DNA from: Jejuia algarum
Lineage (GTDB): Bacteria; Bacteroidota; Bacteroidia; Flavobacteriales; Flavobacteriaceae
NCBI GenBank assembly: GCA_947495775.1
Contig: CANMAQ010000005.1
Span: 62,001 to 126,000 of the forward strand
DNA: 64,000 nt
Reading direction: 5' to 3'
In this document: positions 8,781 to 16,948 of the stretch, piece by piece
Layout of the letters: the number at the start of each line of letters is the position of its first letter
Position numbering within the stretch: the stretch's first letter is position 1
Notes under the pieces: generated by a model
The model's input: the letters and a program-made list of their open reading frames with translations, nothing else
Told to the model about the DNA's origin: nothing
Database searches by the model: none
Translations under genes and position numbers: made by a program

Positions 8781-8810
8781 CATCCATGAGTGTAGAGCCT
8801 CTCATGGATG
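8781..8810 (-). terminator. Inverted repeat downstream of the 8820-9128 gene
   Basis: CATCCATGAG and CTCATGGATG form a perfect 10-bp stem with a 10-nt loop, starting 10 bp after the stop codon of the minus-strand gene at 8820-9128. The run after it on the minus strand is only moderately T-rich, so it may be a terminator or an mRNA-stabilising hairpin. Confidence 0.5.
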
Positions 8811-8819
8811 TGATTCCTT

Positions 8820-9128
8820 TTATTTCGTACTATATTTAGGTTGCTTTTTTTTCTCATCCTCAGCTTTTTTAACCGTAGTAGTGAAGGGCACTACTTGTGC
8901 AGGTTTGCCTGTGGCTCTTTGCGCTGCTTCTACGGCATTACTTTGCGCTCTTTGAATGGTATTACTTCTTTGCGAAGGCGATAGTGTGGAGCCAGGTACG
9001 ACCACAGAGGCTGTGCCTTGTGTGAAGGTATTGCCACTTCTTGCTGTAGCTGTTGCGATGAAGGTCGTTTGTGAAAACGAAAGCATTGGTAAGAGGACCA
9101 AACTTGAAATGAAAATGAAATGTTTCAT
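8820..9128 (-). CDS. Small secreted protein of unknown function
   Basis: A 102-residue protein with a clear signal peptide (MKHFIFISSLVLLPMLSFSQ, cleavage expected near residue 19-20). The mature part is short, Ser/Thr/Ala-rich with a Gln/Arg-containing helical patch (QRSNTIQRAQSNAVEAAQRA) and a Lys-rich tail. I do not recognise a family. The ATG at 9128-9126 is the only sensible start for the signal peptide. It stands alone between the T6SS cassette and another small gene and is followed by a hairpin. It is probably exported to the periplasm or outside. Confidence 0.65.
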   Translation of the reverse strand: MKHFIFISSLVLLPMLSFSQTTFIATATARSGNTFTQGTASVVVPGSTLSPSQRSNTIQRAQSNAVEAAQRATGKPAQVVPFTTTVKKAEDEKKKQPKYSTK

Positions 9129-9499
9129 AAGTAATTAGTTTAAAATTAGACCTCTAATATAAAATTTTATTTAAAAACAGTAGGTTTTTTAGTATGTAAA
9201 ACGATTTTTTGTAATAAAATAACAATAAGCATTACAAGGGGGGAAGGCTTGCATATTGAAATTTATTTTCTCTCGATAAATGATAAACTTATTGTCGGTT
9301 CTATTCCTTTTAGAAGCCAAAGCCTATCCTAAAAATAAGGATGTTTTAATTTCTTTTCTAATTCTAGAATTGATTTTTCGAAACCGCTAACGATTAAGGT
9401 TAAATTTTGAAGTCTATAGTCTATTTTATTCCAATGAGTTTTAAATATCAAGTTTTTATACTATTAGAGGTCCTTTTGAATACTTTTTTAAACCAAGAA
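9129..9499. other. Intergenic, no recognisable element
   Basis: About 370 bp of AT-rich sequence between two minus-strand small genes. I find no ORF with a credible start, no RNA signature and no strong hairpin. It presumably contains the promoter of the 8820-9128 gene. Confidence 0.4.
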
Positions 9500-9820
9500 C
9501 TAGTTTTTTAAATTTAAAACTAATTCTTGGCTTAAATCACCGAGATTTATAGCATGACCCTTTTTTTCAGGAGAATAGCCTTTATCGAGTCCTAAAACAA
9601 TAGTGTTTCTTACTAAGCTAGGTTCAATAATAAATGGGTTATCATACCTACAGGCATTTTCTCCATTTATATCATGTCTAAAATTAGCAAAAAGTTTTTG
9701 AGCATTATGTTTTTCAGATATAATTAACAACGTAACGCTATAAAAGTTGTCTTTGATCATCCATCTGTAAGGATGAGCATTAACCGTGATTTTACGAGAT
9801 TTTTTTTTGGGAAATGCCAT
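9500..9820 (-). CDS. Conserved hypothetical protein, small and basic
   Basis: I place the start at ATG 9820-9818 (MAFPKKKSRKITVNAHPYRW), giving 106 residues; the open frame extends 7 codons upstream to a TTG that is a less likely start. The N-terminus is strongly basic and the protein has no signal peptide or membrane segment. It looks like a cytosolic protein with a short beta-rich core (FYSVTLLIISE, NTIVLGLDKG). I do not recognise a family and its neighbours give no functional hint. Confidence 0.55.
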   Translation of the reverse strand: MAFPKKKSRKITVNAHPYRWMIKDNFYSVTLLIISEKHNAQKLFANFRHDINGENACRYDNPFIIEPSLVRNTIVLGLDKGYSPEKKGHAINLGDLSQELVLNLKN

Positions 9821-10170
9821 AGGTTCTTTAATAAAGCACAACTATTTTACAAACACTTTTTATAGCGTTTATGTCCTATTCAAATATACTTTATTTAGCG
9901 AACCTATAGGAAGATTTTTTTAATAGTGTAAGCTTAGGAAGGTTTTAAGCGCATTTGTCTGTAATCCTTATATAGATGTGAAATCATTAGGCCATCATAT
10001 AAGCCAAGACCTGTTGAAAAAGTAGGGTATAGCCTAAATAATTACCAGTGAATACTTAAAACAACGCAATGTTTTCAGCAGTTGAATTTTAGCAAAAAGG
10101 TACTCCAAAAAGGTGCTTTTTTAAAAAAATCGAGTAATTTGAATGACAATGTAGAAATAAAAACATAAAA
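9821..10170. other. Intergenic, no recognisable gene
   Basis: About 350 bp of AT-rich sequence between a small minus-strand gene and the tRNA-Met terminator. There are no convincing ORFs or RNA motifs. The promoter of the 9500-9820 gene should lie here, but I cannot point to it. Confidence 0.35.
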
Positions 10171-10193
10171 AAAGCACTGATTTTCAGTGCTTT
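10158..10193 (-). terminator. Terminator of tRNA-Met
   Basis: AAAGCACTGA (10171-10180), TTT loop and TCAGTGCTTT (10184-10193) form a perfect 10-bp stem. On the minus strand it is followed by a T-rich run (complement of 10158-10170). It lies 8 bp downstream of the tRNA-Met 3' end. Confidence 0.85.
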
Positions 10194-10200
10194 TGTAGTG

Positions 10201-10274
10201 TAGCGAGAACGAGATTTGAACTCGTGACCTCCGGGTTATGAATCCGACGCTCTAACCAACTGAGCTACCTCGCC
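10201..10274 (-). tRNA. tRNA-Met (anticodon CAT)
   Basis: The minus strand folds as a 74-nt tRNA: acceptor GGCGAGG at the 5' end pairing with the 3' end, D-arm GCTCAGTTGGTTAGAGC, anticodon loop TTCATAA with anticodon CAT, and T-arm containing GTTCAAATC. The first acceptor pair is G-T rather than the C-A mismatch of initiator tRNAs, which suggests elongator Met, though a CAT anticodon can also belong to tRNA-Ile2. The 3' CCA is not encoded. Confidence 0.92.
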
Positions 10275-10404
10275 ATTTTGAGGTTGCAAATATAAAAACA
10301 AAATTAAAGTCTGCAAACTTAAGTGCGATAAAATATTATCTATTTTTATTACTGATCTTATTAATTAATGTATATATTGAACAAATAATTTATTAATTAC
10401 ATTT

Positions 10405-10794
10405 ATGGACGATAAAGTTAAGTTTGAAATAGAATTTCCCATTCATGCGTCACCACAATTGCTATATCAATACATCTCAACCCCCTCTGGTTTATCTGAA
10501 TGGTTTTCAGACAACGTAAATTCTCGTGGCGAGTTATTTACCTTTATTTGGGATGATAGTGAGGAGCAAGCGAAGCTATTGAGTAAAAAGGCTGGTGAAC
10601 GTGTTAAATTTAGATGGCTAGTAGATGAAGATGATACATCTTCGTATTTTGAAATAAGAATTCAAGTTGATGAGATTACAAAAGATGTCTCTTTAATGAT
10701 AACCGATTTTGCTGAAGACGATGAGATCGATGAGGCTAAAATGTTATGGGAAAATCAGATTTCTGATTTAAAACATGTGCTAGGTTCCGCTTAA
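10405..10794 (+). CDS. START-like (SRPBCC/AHSA1-related) domain protein
   Basis: A 129-residue cytosolic protein. The N-terminal pattern (EFPIHASPQLLYQYISTPSG, then LSEWFSDNV) and the helix-grip layout match the Bacteroidota START-like/AHSA1-related family, small proteins with a hydrophobic cavity whose ligand is unknown. The length is usual for the family. The aminotransferase gene follows 62 bp later on the same strand, possibly with its own promoter. The family is assigned by pattern; the function remains unknown. Confidence 0.75.
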   Translation: MDDKVKFEIEFPIHASPQLLYQYISTPSGLSEWFSDNVNSRGELFTFIWDDSEEQAKLLSKKAGERVKFRWLVDEDDTSSYFEIRIQVDEITKDVSLMITDFAEDDEIDEAKMLWENQISDLKHVLGSA

Positions 10795-10812
10795 AAAGAA
10801 TTTTTTTAACCT

Positions 10813-10820
10813 TATATTTG
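10813..10820 (+). promoter_or_regulatory. Candidate -7 box before the aminotransferase gene
   Basis: TATATTTG at 10813-10820 is a perfect TAnnTTTG match, 37 bp before the ATG at 10857. No TTG is found at the expected -33 distance. The leader contains CCGCT and AGCGG arms followed by seven T, which could form a weak hairpin just before the start codon. Confidence 0.45.
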
Positions 10821-10856
10821 TCCGCTCTTAGTGTCTATTAAGCAGCGGATTTTTTT

Positions 10857-11699
10857 ATGACAAATTTTAACGGTACGATTTTAGAAGATGATATGCATAT
10901 ATCTATAACCAATAGAGGGTATGCTTATGGAGATGCATTGTTCGAAACACTTAAAATAGTTGGTGGTAACATTTTATATTGGGAAACCCATTATTTCCGT
11001 TTAATGGCGTCTATGCGTATTTTACGTATGGAGATTCCTATGCGTTTTACCATGGAATTCTTAGAAGCGCAGATCCAGCAAACACTAAAGGCTAATGGGC
11101 TAGAGGGCGAAGATGCGCGCGTAAAAATGATGGTACATCGCAATGAAGGCGGTTTGTATTTGCCAGAACAAAATACTGTAGGCTATAACATTACGGCAAA
11201 GGCATTAGAGGACGCGGTGTATTATCTTAATGAAGCACCTTATGAAGTCGATTTGTTTAAAGATTACACGGTAGCGCCTTCGTTATTATCTACCTTAAAA
11301 ACAAATAATAAAGCAATTAATGTGGTTGGTAGTATTTATGCCAAAGAGAACGCGTTGCAAAATTGTTTGTTATTAAATACAGCGAAAAGCGTTGTTGAGG
11401 CGCTTAATGGAAATGTGTTTTTAGTAAAAGGCACTACAATAAAAACGCCTCCATTGTCTGATGGTTGTTTGAAAGGCGTTATGCGTACTCAAATTTTAGC
11501 ACTTATAGAAAAATTAGAAGGCTATACACTAGAAGAAGCTTCCATATCTCCTTTTGAATTGCAGAAAGCAGACGAATTATTTATTACAAATGTTATAAAA
11601 GGGATACAGCCTATTACAAAGTATAGAAAGAAACAATTTAGCACCACAGTGGCGAAGCAGTTGGTAACCCAATTAAATATAGGAATACGCTTGGGTTAA
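10857..11699 (+). CDS. Class IV PLP-dependent aminotransferase (BCAT / aminodeoxychorismate lyase family)
   Basis: A 280-residue fold-type IV PLP enzyme. The N-terminal NRGYAYGDALFETLKI is the family hallmark; the Schiff-base Lys is most likely within LSTLKTNNKAINV; VVEALNGNVFLVKG and TPPLSDGCLKGVMR are the typical later motifs. Members are branched-chain aminotransferases, D-amino-acid aminotransferases or 4-amino-4-deoxychorismate lyases (PabC, folate synthesis). The short length and the motif TPPLSDGCLKGVMR favour a PabC-like lyase, but I cannot decide. It ends in a 4-bp tail-to-tail overlap with the YqgE gene. Confidence 0.8.
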   Translation: MTNFNGTILEDDMHISITNRGYAYGDALFETLKIVGGNILYWETHYFRLMASMRILRMEIPMRFTMEFLEAQIQQTLKANGLEGEDARVKMMVHRNEGGLYLPEQNTVGYNITAKALEDAVYYLNEAPYEVDLFKDYTVAPSLLSTLKTNNKAINVVGSIYAKENALQNCLLLNTAKSVVEALNGNVFLVKGTTIKTPPLSDGCLKGVMRTQILALIEKLEGYTLEEASISPFELQKADELFITNVIKGIQPITKYRKKQFSTTVAKQLVTQLNIGIRLG

Positions 11700-12256
11700 T
11701 TGTAGTTGGGATCTTCTGGGGCATTAGACCAAATGCTATATTCCCCACCAAGTTCAAGCATTTTCTCTTTCCAGAAAGAAGCATAGTCTTTTTCTATAAT
11801 ATTTTTTTTGTAAATATTTTTTGAAACCAACCAAGAATTGGCCTTTAATTCATCTTCTAATTGGTTCGAATTCCATCCAGAATAGCCTAAAAAGAAGCGA
11901 ATGTCTTTTTCATTAATTACATTTTCTGTGATTAATTCGGCAACACGGCCAAAATCACCACCCCAAAATATACCTAGAGATATTTCGATACTGTTAGGTA
12001 TGAGTTCTGGAACCTTATGTATAAAATAAAGATTGTCTTGTTCTACAGGGCCACCGTTATAGACTTTGAAAGAAGCGTTAACCTCTGGTATTAAGTCATT
12101 TATTGTGTATTCTAGAGGCTTGTTTAAAATAAAACCAATAGAACCTTCTGAGGAGTGGTCTGCTAATAATACAATAGAGCGATTGAAAGAAACATCACCA
12201 ATTATGGCTGGTTCTGCAATTAACAAATCACCTTTGGTTGGTGTAGTGCTCGTCAT
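11696..12256 (-). CDS. YqgE/AlgH family protein (DUF179)
   Basis: A 186-residue member of the YqgE/AlgH family: near the N-terminus GDLLIAEPAIIGDVSFNRSI, then GSIGFILNKPLEYTI, YNGGPVEQDNLYFIH and the late RFFLGYSGWNSNQLEDE are all characteristic. The family is widespread and of uncertain biochemical role; it was linked to alginate regulation in Pseudomonas, which is not informative here. It has no signal peptide. The gene is convergent with the aminotransferase; the two stop codons overlap. Confidence 0.9.
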   Translation of the reverse strand: MTSTTPTKGDLLIAEPAIIGDVSFNRSIVLLADHSSEGSIGFILNKPLEYTINDLIPEVNASFKVYNGGPVEQDNLYFIHKVPELIPNSIEISLGIFWGGDFGRVAELITENVINEKDIRFFLGYSGWNSNQLEDELKANSWLVSKNIYKKNIIEKDYASFWKEKMLELGGEYSIWSNAPEDPNYN

Positions 12257-12592
12257 AGTTAAAGTATTAATTGAACTAAATTTAGCATTATTTTATTACA
12301 AATCCAATTTTTAGAGCATTGAAGTGTGATTTTGATAAAAAGATACATTTTTAGGCTCTAAAGACGAAGCATTAAACCCAGATTAAGCCTTAGGACATTG
12401 TCGCGAAGATTTCAAATGCCATAACCATTACTATTTTCTTAATTTTAATGTAGTTAGGACTCCCGTTAAATTAAAAAACATGGCGTAGTGTTGTGTTTGC
12501 AGCAGTTAAAAAGCCATAATAGGTGTTCTACTCATCTAATTAGGGTTAAAATACTAAGCATAGGATGTCGAAATTATAAAACATATAAAATA
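12257..12592. other. Intergenic upstream of the YqgE/AlgH gene
   Basis: About 335 bp of AT-rich sequence between the yqgE-like start and the HU terminator. I find no ORF or structured RNA. It should contain the yqgE promoter; no clear TAnnTTTG is seen close to the start. Confidence 0.35.
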
Positions 12593-12630
12593 GCGCAAAA
12601 AAAATGCCTTCTCAATGAGAAGGCATTTTT
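12593..12630 (-). terminator. Terminator of the HU gene
   Basis: AAAATGCCTTCTC and GAGAAGGCATTTT form a 13-bp stem with a tiny loop. A preceding A-run at 12599-12604 gives the T-tract on the minus strand. It lies 24 bp downstream of the HU stop codon. Confidence 0.85.
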
Positions 12631-12653
12631 ATATGTATTTTGAAAACTAAGAA

Positions 12654-12926
12654 TTAGTTAACTGCGTTTGATAAATCAGATCCTGCTTTAAACTTAACGA
12701 TGTTTTTAGCTTTGATTTTGATAGTTTCACCAGTTTGAGGGTTTCTTCCTTCTCTAGCAGATCTTTTAGAAACTGACCAAGAACCAAAACCAACTAAAGA
12801 AACTCTGTTGCCTTTTTGTAAAGCACCTTCAATTTCGATAAGCGCACATTCTAAAGCTTTTTTTGCAGCTGCTTTAGTAATTCCTGCGTGTTCTGCCATT
12901 GCATCGATTAAATCTGTTTTGTTCAT
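12654..12926 (-). CDS. hup: HU family DNA-binding protein
   Basis: A 90-residue histone-like HU/IHF protein of standard length. MNKTDLIDAMAEHAGITKAA forms the dimerisation helices; VSLVGFGSWSV precedes the DNA-binding arm SAREGRNPQTGETIKIKAKN with the usual R-N-P motif at the tip; VKFKAGSDLSNAVN ends the fold. It binds and bends DNA non-specifically as a dimer. It is transcribed alone, with a strong Bacteroidota-type promoter 57-86 bp upstream and an intrinsic terminator downstream, which fits a highly expressed nucleoid protein. Confidence 0.95.
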   Translation of the reverse strand: MNKTDLIDAMAEHAGITKAAAKKALECALIEIEGALQKGNRVSLVGFGSWSVSKRSAREGRNPQTGETIKIKAKNIVKFKAGSDLSNAVN

Positions 12927-12982
12927 AATATAAATTTTAGTTATTAATAAATTGGTTAAACCTTTTTTTGTTAAATCCTCTA

Positions 12983-13012
12983 CAAATTTATACGGATTAT
13001 GCAGCCATGCAA
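12983..13012 (-). promoter_or_regulatory. Promoter of the HU gene (TTG-N19-TAAATTTG)
   Basis: The plus strand reads CAAATTTA (12983-12990), i.e. TAAATTTG on the minus strand, and CAA at 13010-13012, i.e. TTG, separated by 19 nt. This is a full match to the Bacteroidota -33/-7 promoter, with the HU start 57 bp downstream of the -7 box. Confidence 0.75.
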
Positions 13013-13115
13013 GTAATGGTAAGGCAAATCCAAGGTTTTGTTAATAACTTAGGGCATTTGTTAATAAAGCTATTGTGTTTTGTCGATGTTTTGTAAGGCG
13101 AGTAATAATAAGGGG

Positions 13116-14063
13116 TCAGCGCATTTTGGCGTTTTCTTCAAACGTATATCCGTTCAATAAAGCCGAGACCTCCATAAGCTTTTTTCCAGGCAATTTAAGT
13201 TTTAGAATAACGATATAACCATTTTTAACTGCGACTTTTAATTCTTTTTTAGAGGTTATAATATGTCCTATTGGCATGTCATGCACCTCTATTTCTTTCT
13301 GGGCTGCGTAAATTTTTACATCTAAAGCTGCTGTTCCATTTTCTAATGTACACCAAGCGGCAGGGTAGGGGCTTAAACCTCTTATTTTATTATGAATGGC
13401 ATCTATTGTGGTGTGCCAATCAATCTTACAATTGTCTTTATGCAGTTTGTAAGCGGTTTTTAAATTGTTTTGCTCTGTTTGTGGTGTTGTTTTAGCATCG
13501 CCTTTAGCAATAAGCGCTACGGTCTTTAGAACTAAAGCGCTTCCTAAAACCATAAGGCGGTCATGAAGTTGGCCTACATTTTCATCAGGACCTATAGATA
13601 CCTCGTCTTGTAAAATCATAGCACCCGTGTCTATTTTTTCATCAATAAAAAAGGTAGATACTCCTGTTTTGGTTTCACCATTAATGATGGCCCAGTTAAT
13701 AGGCGCAGCACCTCTGTAATTGGGGAGAAGTGAGGCATGTAAATTAAAAGTTCCATAATCTGGCATTTGCCAAACCACTTTAGGTAACATTCTAAAAGCC
13801 ACTACAATTTGCAAATTGGCATTTAAAGCTTTTAAGGCGTCAAGAAAATCGGCAGCCTTTAAATTTGTAGGTTGTAATAAGGGTAGGTTTTGAGAGACTG
13901 CATATTGTTTTACAGCACTTTCGTTAAGTTTTCTACCGCGTCCTGCAGGACGATCTGGTGCTGTAATCACACCAACGATATTATAATGGTTTTCTACTAA
14001 TGCTTTTAATGTAGACACCGCAAAATCTGGGGTGCCCATAAAAACAAGTCTTAAATCTTTCAT
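13116..14063 (-). CDS. fmt: Methionyl-tRNA formyltransferase
   Basis: A 315-residue Fmt, the usual length. It begins RLVFMGTPDFAVSTLKALVE, and has TAPDRPAGRGRK, the catalytic region NLHASLLPNYRGAAPINWAI with the S-L-L-P-x-Y-R-G motif, and the C-terminal OB-like domain. It formylates initiator Met-tRNA using 10-formyl-tetrahydrofolate. The ATG overlaps the stop of the upstream recQ by 4 bp (ATGA), so fmt is the last gene of an NTPase-recQ-fmt operon. Confidence 0.95.
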   Translation of the reverse strand: MKDLRLVFMGTPDFAVSTLKALVENHYNIVGVITAPDRPAGRGRKLNESAVKQYAVSQNLPLLQPTNLKAADFLDALKALNANLQIVVAFRMLPKVVWQMPDYGTFNLHASLLPNYRGAAPINWAIINGETKTGVSTFFIDEKIDTGAMILQDEVSIGPDENVGQLHDRLMVLGSALVLKTVALIAKGDAKTTPQTEQNNLKTAYKLHKDNCKIDWHTTIDAIHNKIRGLSPYPAAWCTLENGTAALDVKIYAAQKEIEVHDMPIGHIITSKKELKVAVKNGYIVILKLKLPGKKLMEVSALLNGYTFEENAKMR

Positions 14064-15970
14064 AAGTGACTTAATTTATAAGTGTTTGTTGTTGTAAGGG
14101 TTATAATTTGTTGCTCTAACAGGTACTCTAATAATGGTAAAACAGCAGTTTCATGCTGCTGTAGTGCTTTACAAAGGTCTCTAGACGATTTGGCACCAGA
14201 TTCTAAACAGTGAACAATTTGCTGTTGCAAACGTTCGGTACTAATAGCCTGTTGTGGCTTTTTGCGTGTGGCAATACACACCGAACAATGCCCACAGGCC
14301 GTACAGTCTTCTTCTCCAAAATAATTAAGGAGTTGTACACTTTTACACAACTGCTCGTTATTAATATAATGTATCATGGCCTCTACTTGTGCCGTTTTAA
14401 CGGTATTTTGCTGGGTGATGGTTTTGGCTATTCGATTAATCGTTTTATCATCTTCTCTGGGAGTTACAAAGGCAATTTGCGCGTCTGTTTTCGCGTAGTT
14501 TAGCGTTATAATCTCATCACTATCAAAGCGTTTTAGCGCCTCTATAAGTTGGTGCTCAGAAACCGAAGCTTTGTCTGCAATTTTTAGCGTATTTATAGGT
14601 GTATCTGTATCAAATACCCCACCGTAAGATCTTAAAATAGATTTTAAAATCAATTCAAATTCGGGATGCTGTTCAAGATATCTAAAAATAGTTGTATTAG
14701 AAACGATACATTGTATAGAAACTTTGTTTTTAAATTGCTTAGATAGACTTATAATGCTATTACGGTCTAGTATAAGGAGCGCATTGTAACACAGGATGCT
14801 GTTAAGCTTGTACACGTTACAAAAGTGATTGAAATCGAAATCATGACGCGTGTCTGTGCCTTCACCATAAGAGATTTGAAAGTAACTACAGAGTTTCCTG
14901 TAAATGAGTTTAACAAGTGCTACAGTAGGGAGGACTTTTAAAAACTGATTGCGAATTAAAACTTCATCATTTTTGTTTTTTAATATGATGGCAAAGGCTT
15001 TGTCGCCATTTCTTCCAGCCCGACCAGCTTCTTGAAAGTAGCTTTCGATACTCTCTGGCAAATTTAAATGAATAACCGTTTTAACATCGGGTTTGTCTAT
15101 TCCCATGCCAAAAGCATTTGTAGCGACCATAACTTGGCGCTTATTATGCATCCAAGCTGCCATATTACTATCTTTTTCAGTAGCGTTTAAGCCCCCGTGG
15201 TAGGAGGTGGCGCTAATGGCTTTCGAATTTAAAAAAGAGGCGACCTCTGTCGTCGCTTTTCGGTTTCTAACGTAAATTATTGAAGGTTGGGTGTATTTTT
15301 TTAAAATGGTTTCTAAACGGTAGTATTTATCCTCTTCATCTAAAACCATATAGCCTAGATTGGAACGGAAGAAAGATTGTTTGAAAACCTTAGGTTTTAT
15401 AAAGTCTAAATGGGCTATAATATCGGTGACCACTTTGGGTTTTGCCGTTGCCGTTAATGCAATTACATTGGTAGTGGGTTGTAACTGCCGTAATACACCA
15501 ATAGCTGCGTAAGCAGGTCTAAAATCGTTACCCCACTGCGATATACAATGCGCTTCGTCTACAGCAATAAGATTAACCTGCATTTGCCGTATGCGGTCTT
15601 GTACCAACTCTTGTTGTAGTCGTTCTGGAGAGATGTAAAGAAATTTATAATTGCCATAAATACAATTGTCTAAAAGCGTATCGAGTTCGGTTTTAGATAT
15701 GCCGCTGGTAATTGCAAGTGCTTTTATGCCTTTACGGTTAAGATGTTGCACTTGGTCTTTCATTAAAGCAATTAATGGCGAAATAACAATACAAATCCCT
15801 TTTTTTATAAGAGCAGGGACTTGGAAACAGATCGATTTACCGCCTCCAGTAGGCATAAGAGCAAATGTATCTTCCCCCTCTAATACAGCTTGTATAATGG
15901 CTTCTTGTTGGCCTCTAAAAGCCGTAAACTTCCAGTAGCGTTCTAATATGTTTATGGGGTGCAAACTCAC
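14060..15970 (-). CDS. recQ: ATP-dependent DNA helicase, RecQ family
   Basis: A 636-residue superfamily 2 helicase. Motif I is MPTGGGKSICFQ, motif II is VDEAHCISQWG (the DEAH and the aromatic-rich loop of RecQ), and motif VI is FQEAGRAGRNG. A zinc-binding segment follows near residue 550 (EDCTACGHCSVC) and a winged-helix-like RQC tail. No HRDC domain is evident, so it is shorter than E. coli-like RecQ plus HRDC and may be one of several paralogues. RecQ unwinds DNA 3' to 5' in recombination and repair. The start is GTG (15970-15968), overlapping the upstream NTPase gene by 4 bp. Confidence 0.92.
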   Translation of the reverse strand: MSLHPINILERYWKFTAFRGQQEAIIQAVLEGEDTFALMPTGGGKSICFQVPALIKKGICIVISPLIALMKDQVQHLNRKGIKALAITSGISKTELDTLLDNCIYGNYKFLYISPERLQQELVQDRIRQMQVNLIAVDEAHCISQWGNDFRPAYAAIGVLRQLQPTTNVIALTATAKPKVVTDIIAHLDFIKPKVFKQSFFRSNLGYMVLDEEDKYYRLETILKKYTQPSIIYVRNRKATTEVASFLNSKAISATSYHGGLNATEKDSNMAAWMHNKRQVMVATNAFGMGIDKPDVKTVIHLNLPESIESYFQEAGRAGRNGDKAFAIILKNKNDEVLIRNQFLKVLPTVALVKLIYRKLCSYFQISYGEGTDTRHDFDFNHFCNVYKLNSILCYNALLILDRNSIISLSKQFKNKVSIQCIVSNTTIFRYLEQHPEFELILKSILRSYGGVFDTDTPINTLKIADKASVSEHQLIEALKRFDSDEIITLNYAKTDAQIAFVTPREDDKTINRIAKTITQQNTVKTAQVEAMIHYINNEQLCKSVQLLNYFGEEDCTACGHCSVCIATRKKPQQAISTERLQQQIVHCLESGAKSSRDLCKALQQHETAVLPLLEYLLEQQIITLTTTNTYKLSHL

Positions 15971-16509
15971 TGTAATTCTAAGGTGTTTAAAATAAAAGCA
16001 CTACGGTCTTTAACCGTACCAAAAGGCACGTCTATAGGTGTGTAATGATAGGCATTATAGGTTTTTAGAATATGCTGATGAATCTGTTGGGCTTGTGCAA
16101 AACTTTCGTAACGTTCGTTATCTGTTTTATAAATGGCCTCCCATGGTTTTAAAATAAAAACAGCATCGTAGGTTGTGCGAAGCGCCGCTGTCTTAAAATG
16201 AGAGGGGTAAGGCGTATTGCTATACTCCAAATAGGCCAAAACATCATGAATTCCTCTGTCAAAAAAAACAATGTCATGAGGCATCGTACTAGCCGTTTTG
16301 TATTGGAGGCGTCTTCCCTCTAATAAACGTTCGCTAAATAACAGCGGTTGTGTTAAGAAAAGTTGTGTAATGCCTTCTTGCTGTGCTTGTAGCGTTACCG
16401 TTCTGGAAATTTCTTCCATACAGGCCTGTTTTTGCGCCAACAATGCATTAATGATAGAGGATTTTCCTGTGCCAGGCCCTCCTGTGATTACAATTTTTTT
16501 TATGCCCAA
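15967..16509 (-). CDS. AAA_28-type P-loop NTPase/kinase-like protein
   Basis: A 180-residue P-loop protein starting KKIVITGGPGTGKSSIINAL (Walker A G-G-P-G-T-G-K-S). A later FFDRGIHDVLAYL segment is typical of the AAA_28 ATPase domain found in small, poorly characterised nucleotide kinases. The start is TTG at 16509-16507, with a GGA-rich stretch just upstream and no ATG available. It is the first gene of the operon with recQ and fmt, joined by 4-bp overlaps. The substrate is unknown. Confidence 0.8.
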   Translation of the reverse strand: MGIKKIVITGGPGTGKSSIINALLAQKQACMEEISRTVTLQAQQEGITQLFLTQPLLFSERLLEGRRLQYKTASTMPHDIVFFDRGIHDVLAYLEYSNTPYPSHFKTAALRTTYDAVFILKPWEAIYKTDNERYESFAQAQQIHQHILKTYNAYHYTPIDVPFGTVKDRSAFILNTLELQ

Positions 16510-16574
16510 TCCTCTTGAAAATTTGATGTAAAAATCGTAATTTAAGTTCTATAAAAAAAATAGAAAGTAAAGCT

Positions 16575-16582
16575 TATATTTG
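16575..16582 (+). promoter_or_regulatory. Candidate -7 box before the DUF493 gene
   Basis: TATATTTG at 16575-16582 is a perfect TAnnTTTG, 18 bp before the ATG of the DUF493 gene at 16600. The -33 region lacks a clear TTG, so only one element supports it. It probably drives the DUF493-DUF4290-murA series. Confidence 0.45.
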
Positions 16583-16599
16583 CTGATTAAAAAACGGTT

Positions 16600-16893
16600 A
16601 TGAGTGTAGCGCCAAATTCAGAAGAATTTTACAAGAAATTAAAGGAACAATTGTATGATACAACATTGTGGCCTAGTGAATATTTGTATAAATTTATTTT
16701 GAAAACGACCCCTTCTGAAATACAGAAAATTGAAGCTTTATTTAATAATATGGGGGCCGTGATTACTAAAGTAGCTTCTAAAAACGGAAAATACACCAGC
16801 ATTTCTATAAATGTACGTTTAAAAAACCCAGAAATGGTGATCGAAAGGTATAAAGCTGTTGCAGAAAATGTAGAAGGTGTTATAAGTCTTTAA
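16600..16893 (+). CDS. DUF493 (YbeD-like) family protein
   Basis: A 97-residue protein with the ferredoxin-like alpha/beta pattern of DUF493/YbeD: YDTTLWPSEYLYKFILKTTP, then a glycine-containing strand ASKNGKYTSISINVRLKNPE, then a helix ending GVISL. YbeD-type proteins are thought to be small ligand-binding regulatory domains; no substrate is known. The length is standard. It opens a plus-strand set with DUF4290 and murA, spaced 55 and 13 bp, probably one operon. Confidence 0.85.
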   Translation: MSVAPNSEEFYKKLKEQLYDTTLWPSEYLYKFILKTTPSEIQKIEALFNNMGAVITKVASKNGKYTSISINVRLKNPEMVIERYKAVAENVEGVISL

Positions 16894-16948
16894 TTTTTTT
16901 TGTATTTTGCGGTTTACTTCGATAGCATTTTAATACTACAAGACCATT

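Larger units (their letters stand above)
8313..8819. other. Intergenic region between hcp and a small secreted-protein gene
   Basis: About 500 bp without a believable gene. It holds the candidate hcp promoter (8427-8434), a small GAATC-CATA-GATTC inverted repeat near 8410-8423, and a strong 10-bp inverted repeat at 8781-8810 listed separately. Otherwise it is AT-rich sequence with no recognisable element. Confidence 0.5.

Noticed and set aside
8680..8955. Plus-strand 91-codon open frame near the T6SS cassette
   Set aside because: It overlaps the better-supported minus-strand secreted-protein gene and crosses its terminator hairpin; the protein has no sensible composition.
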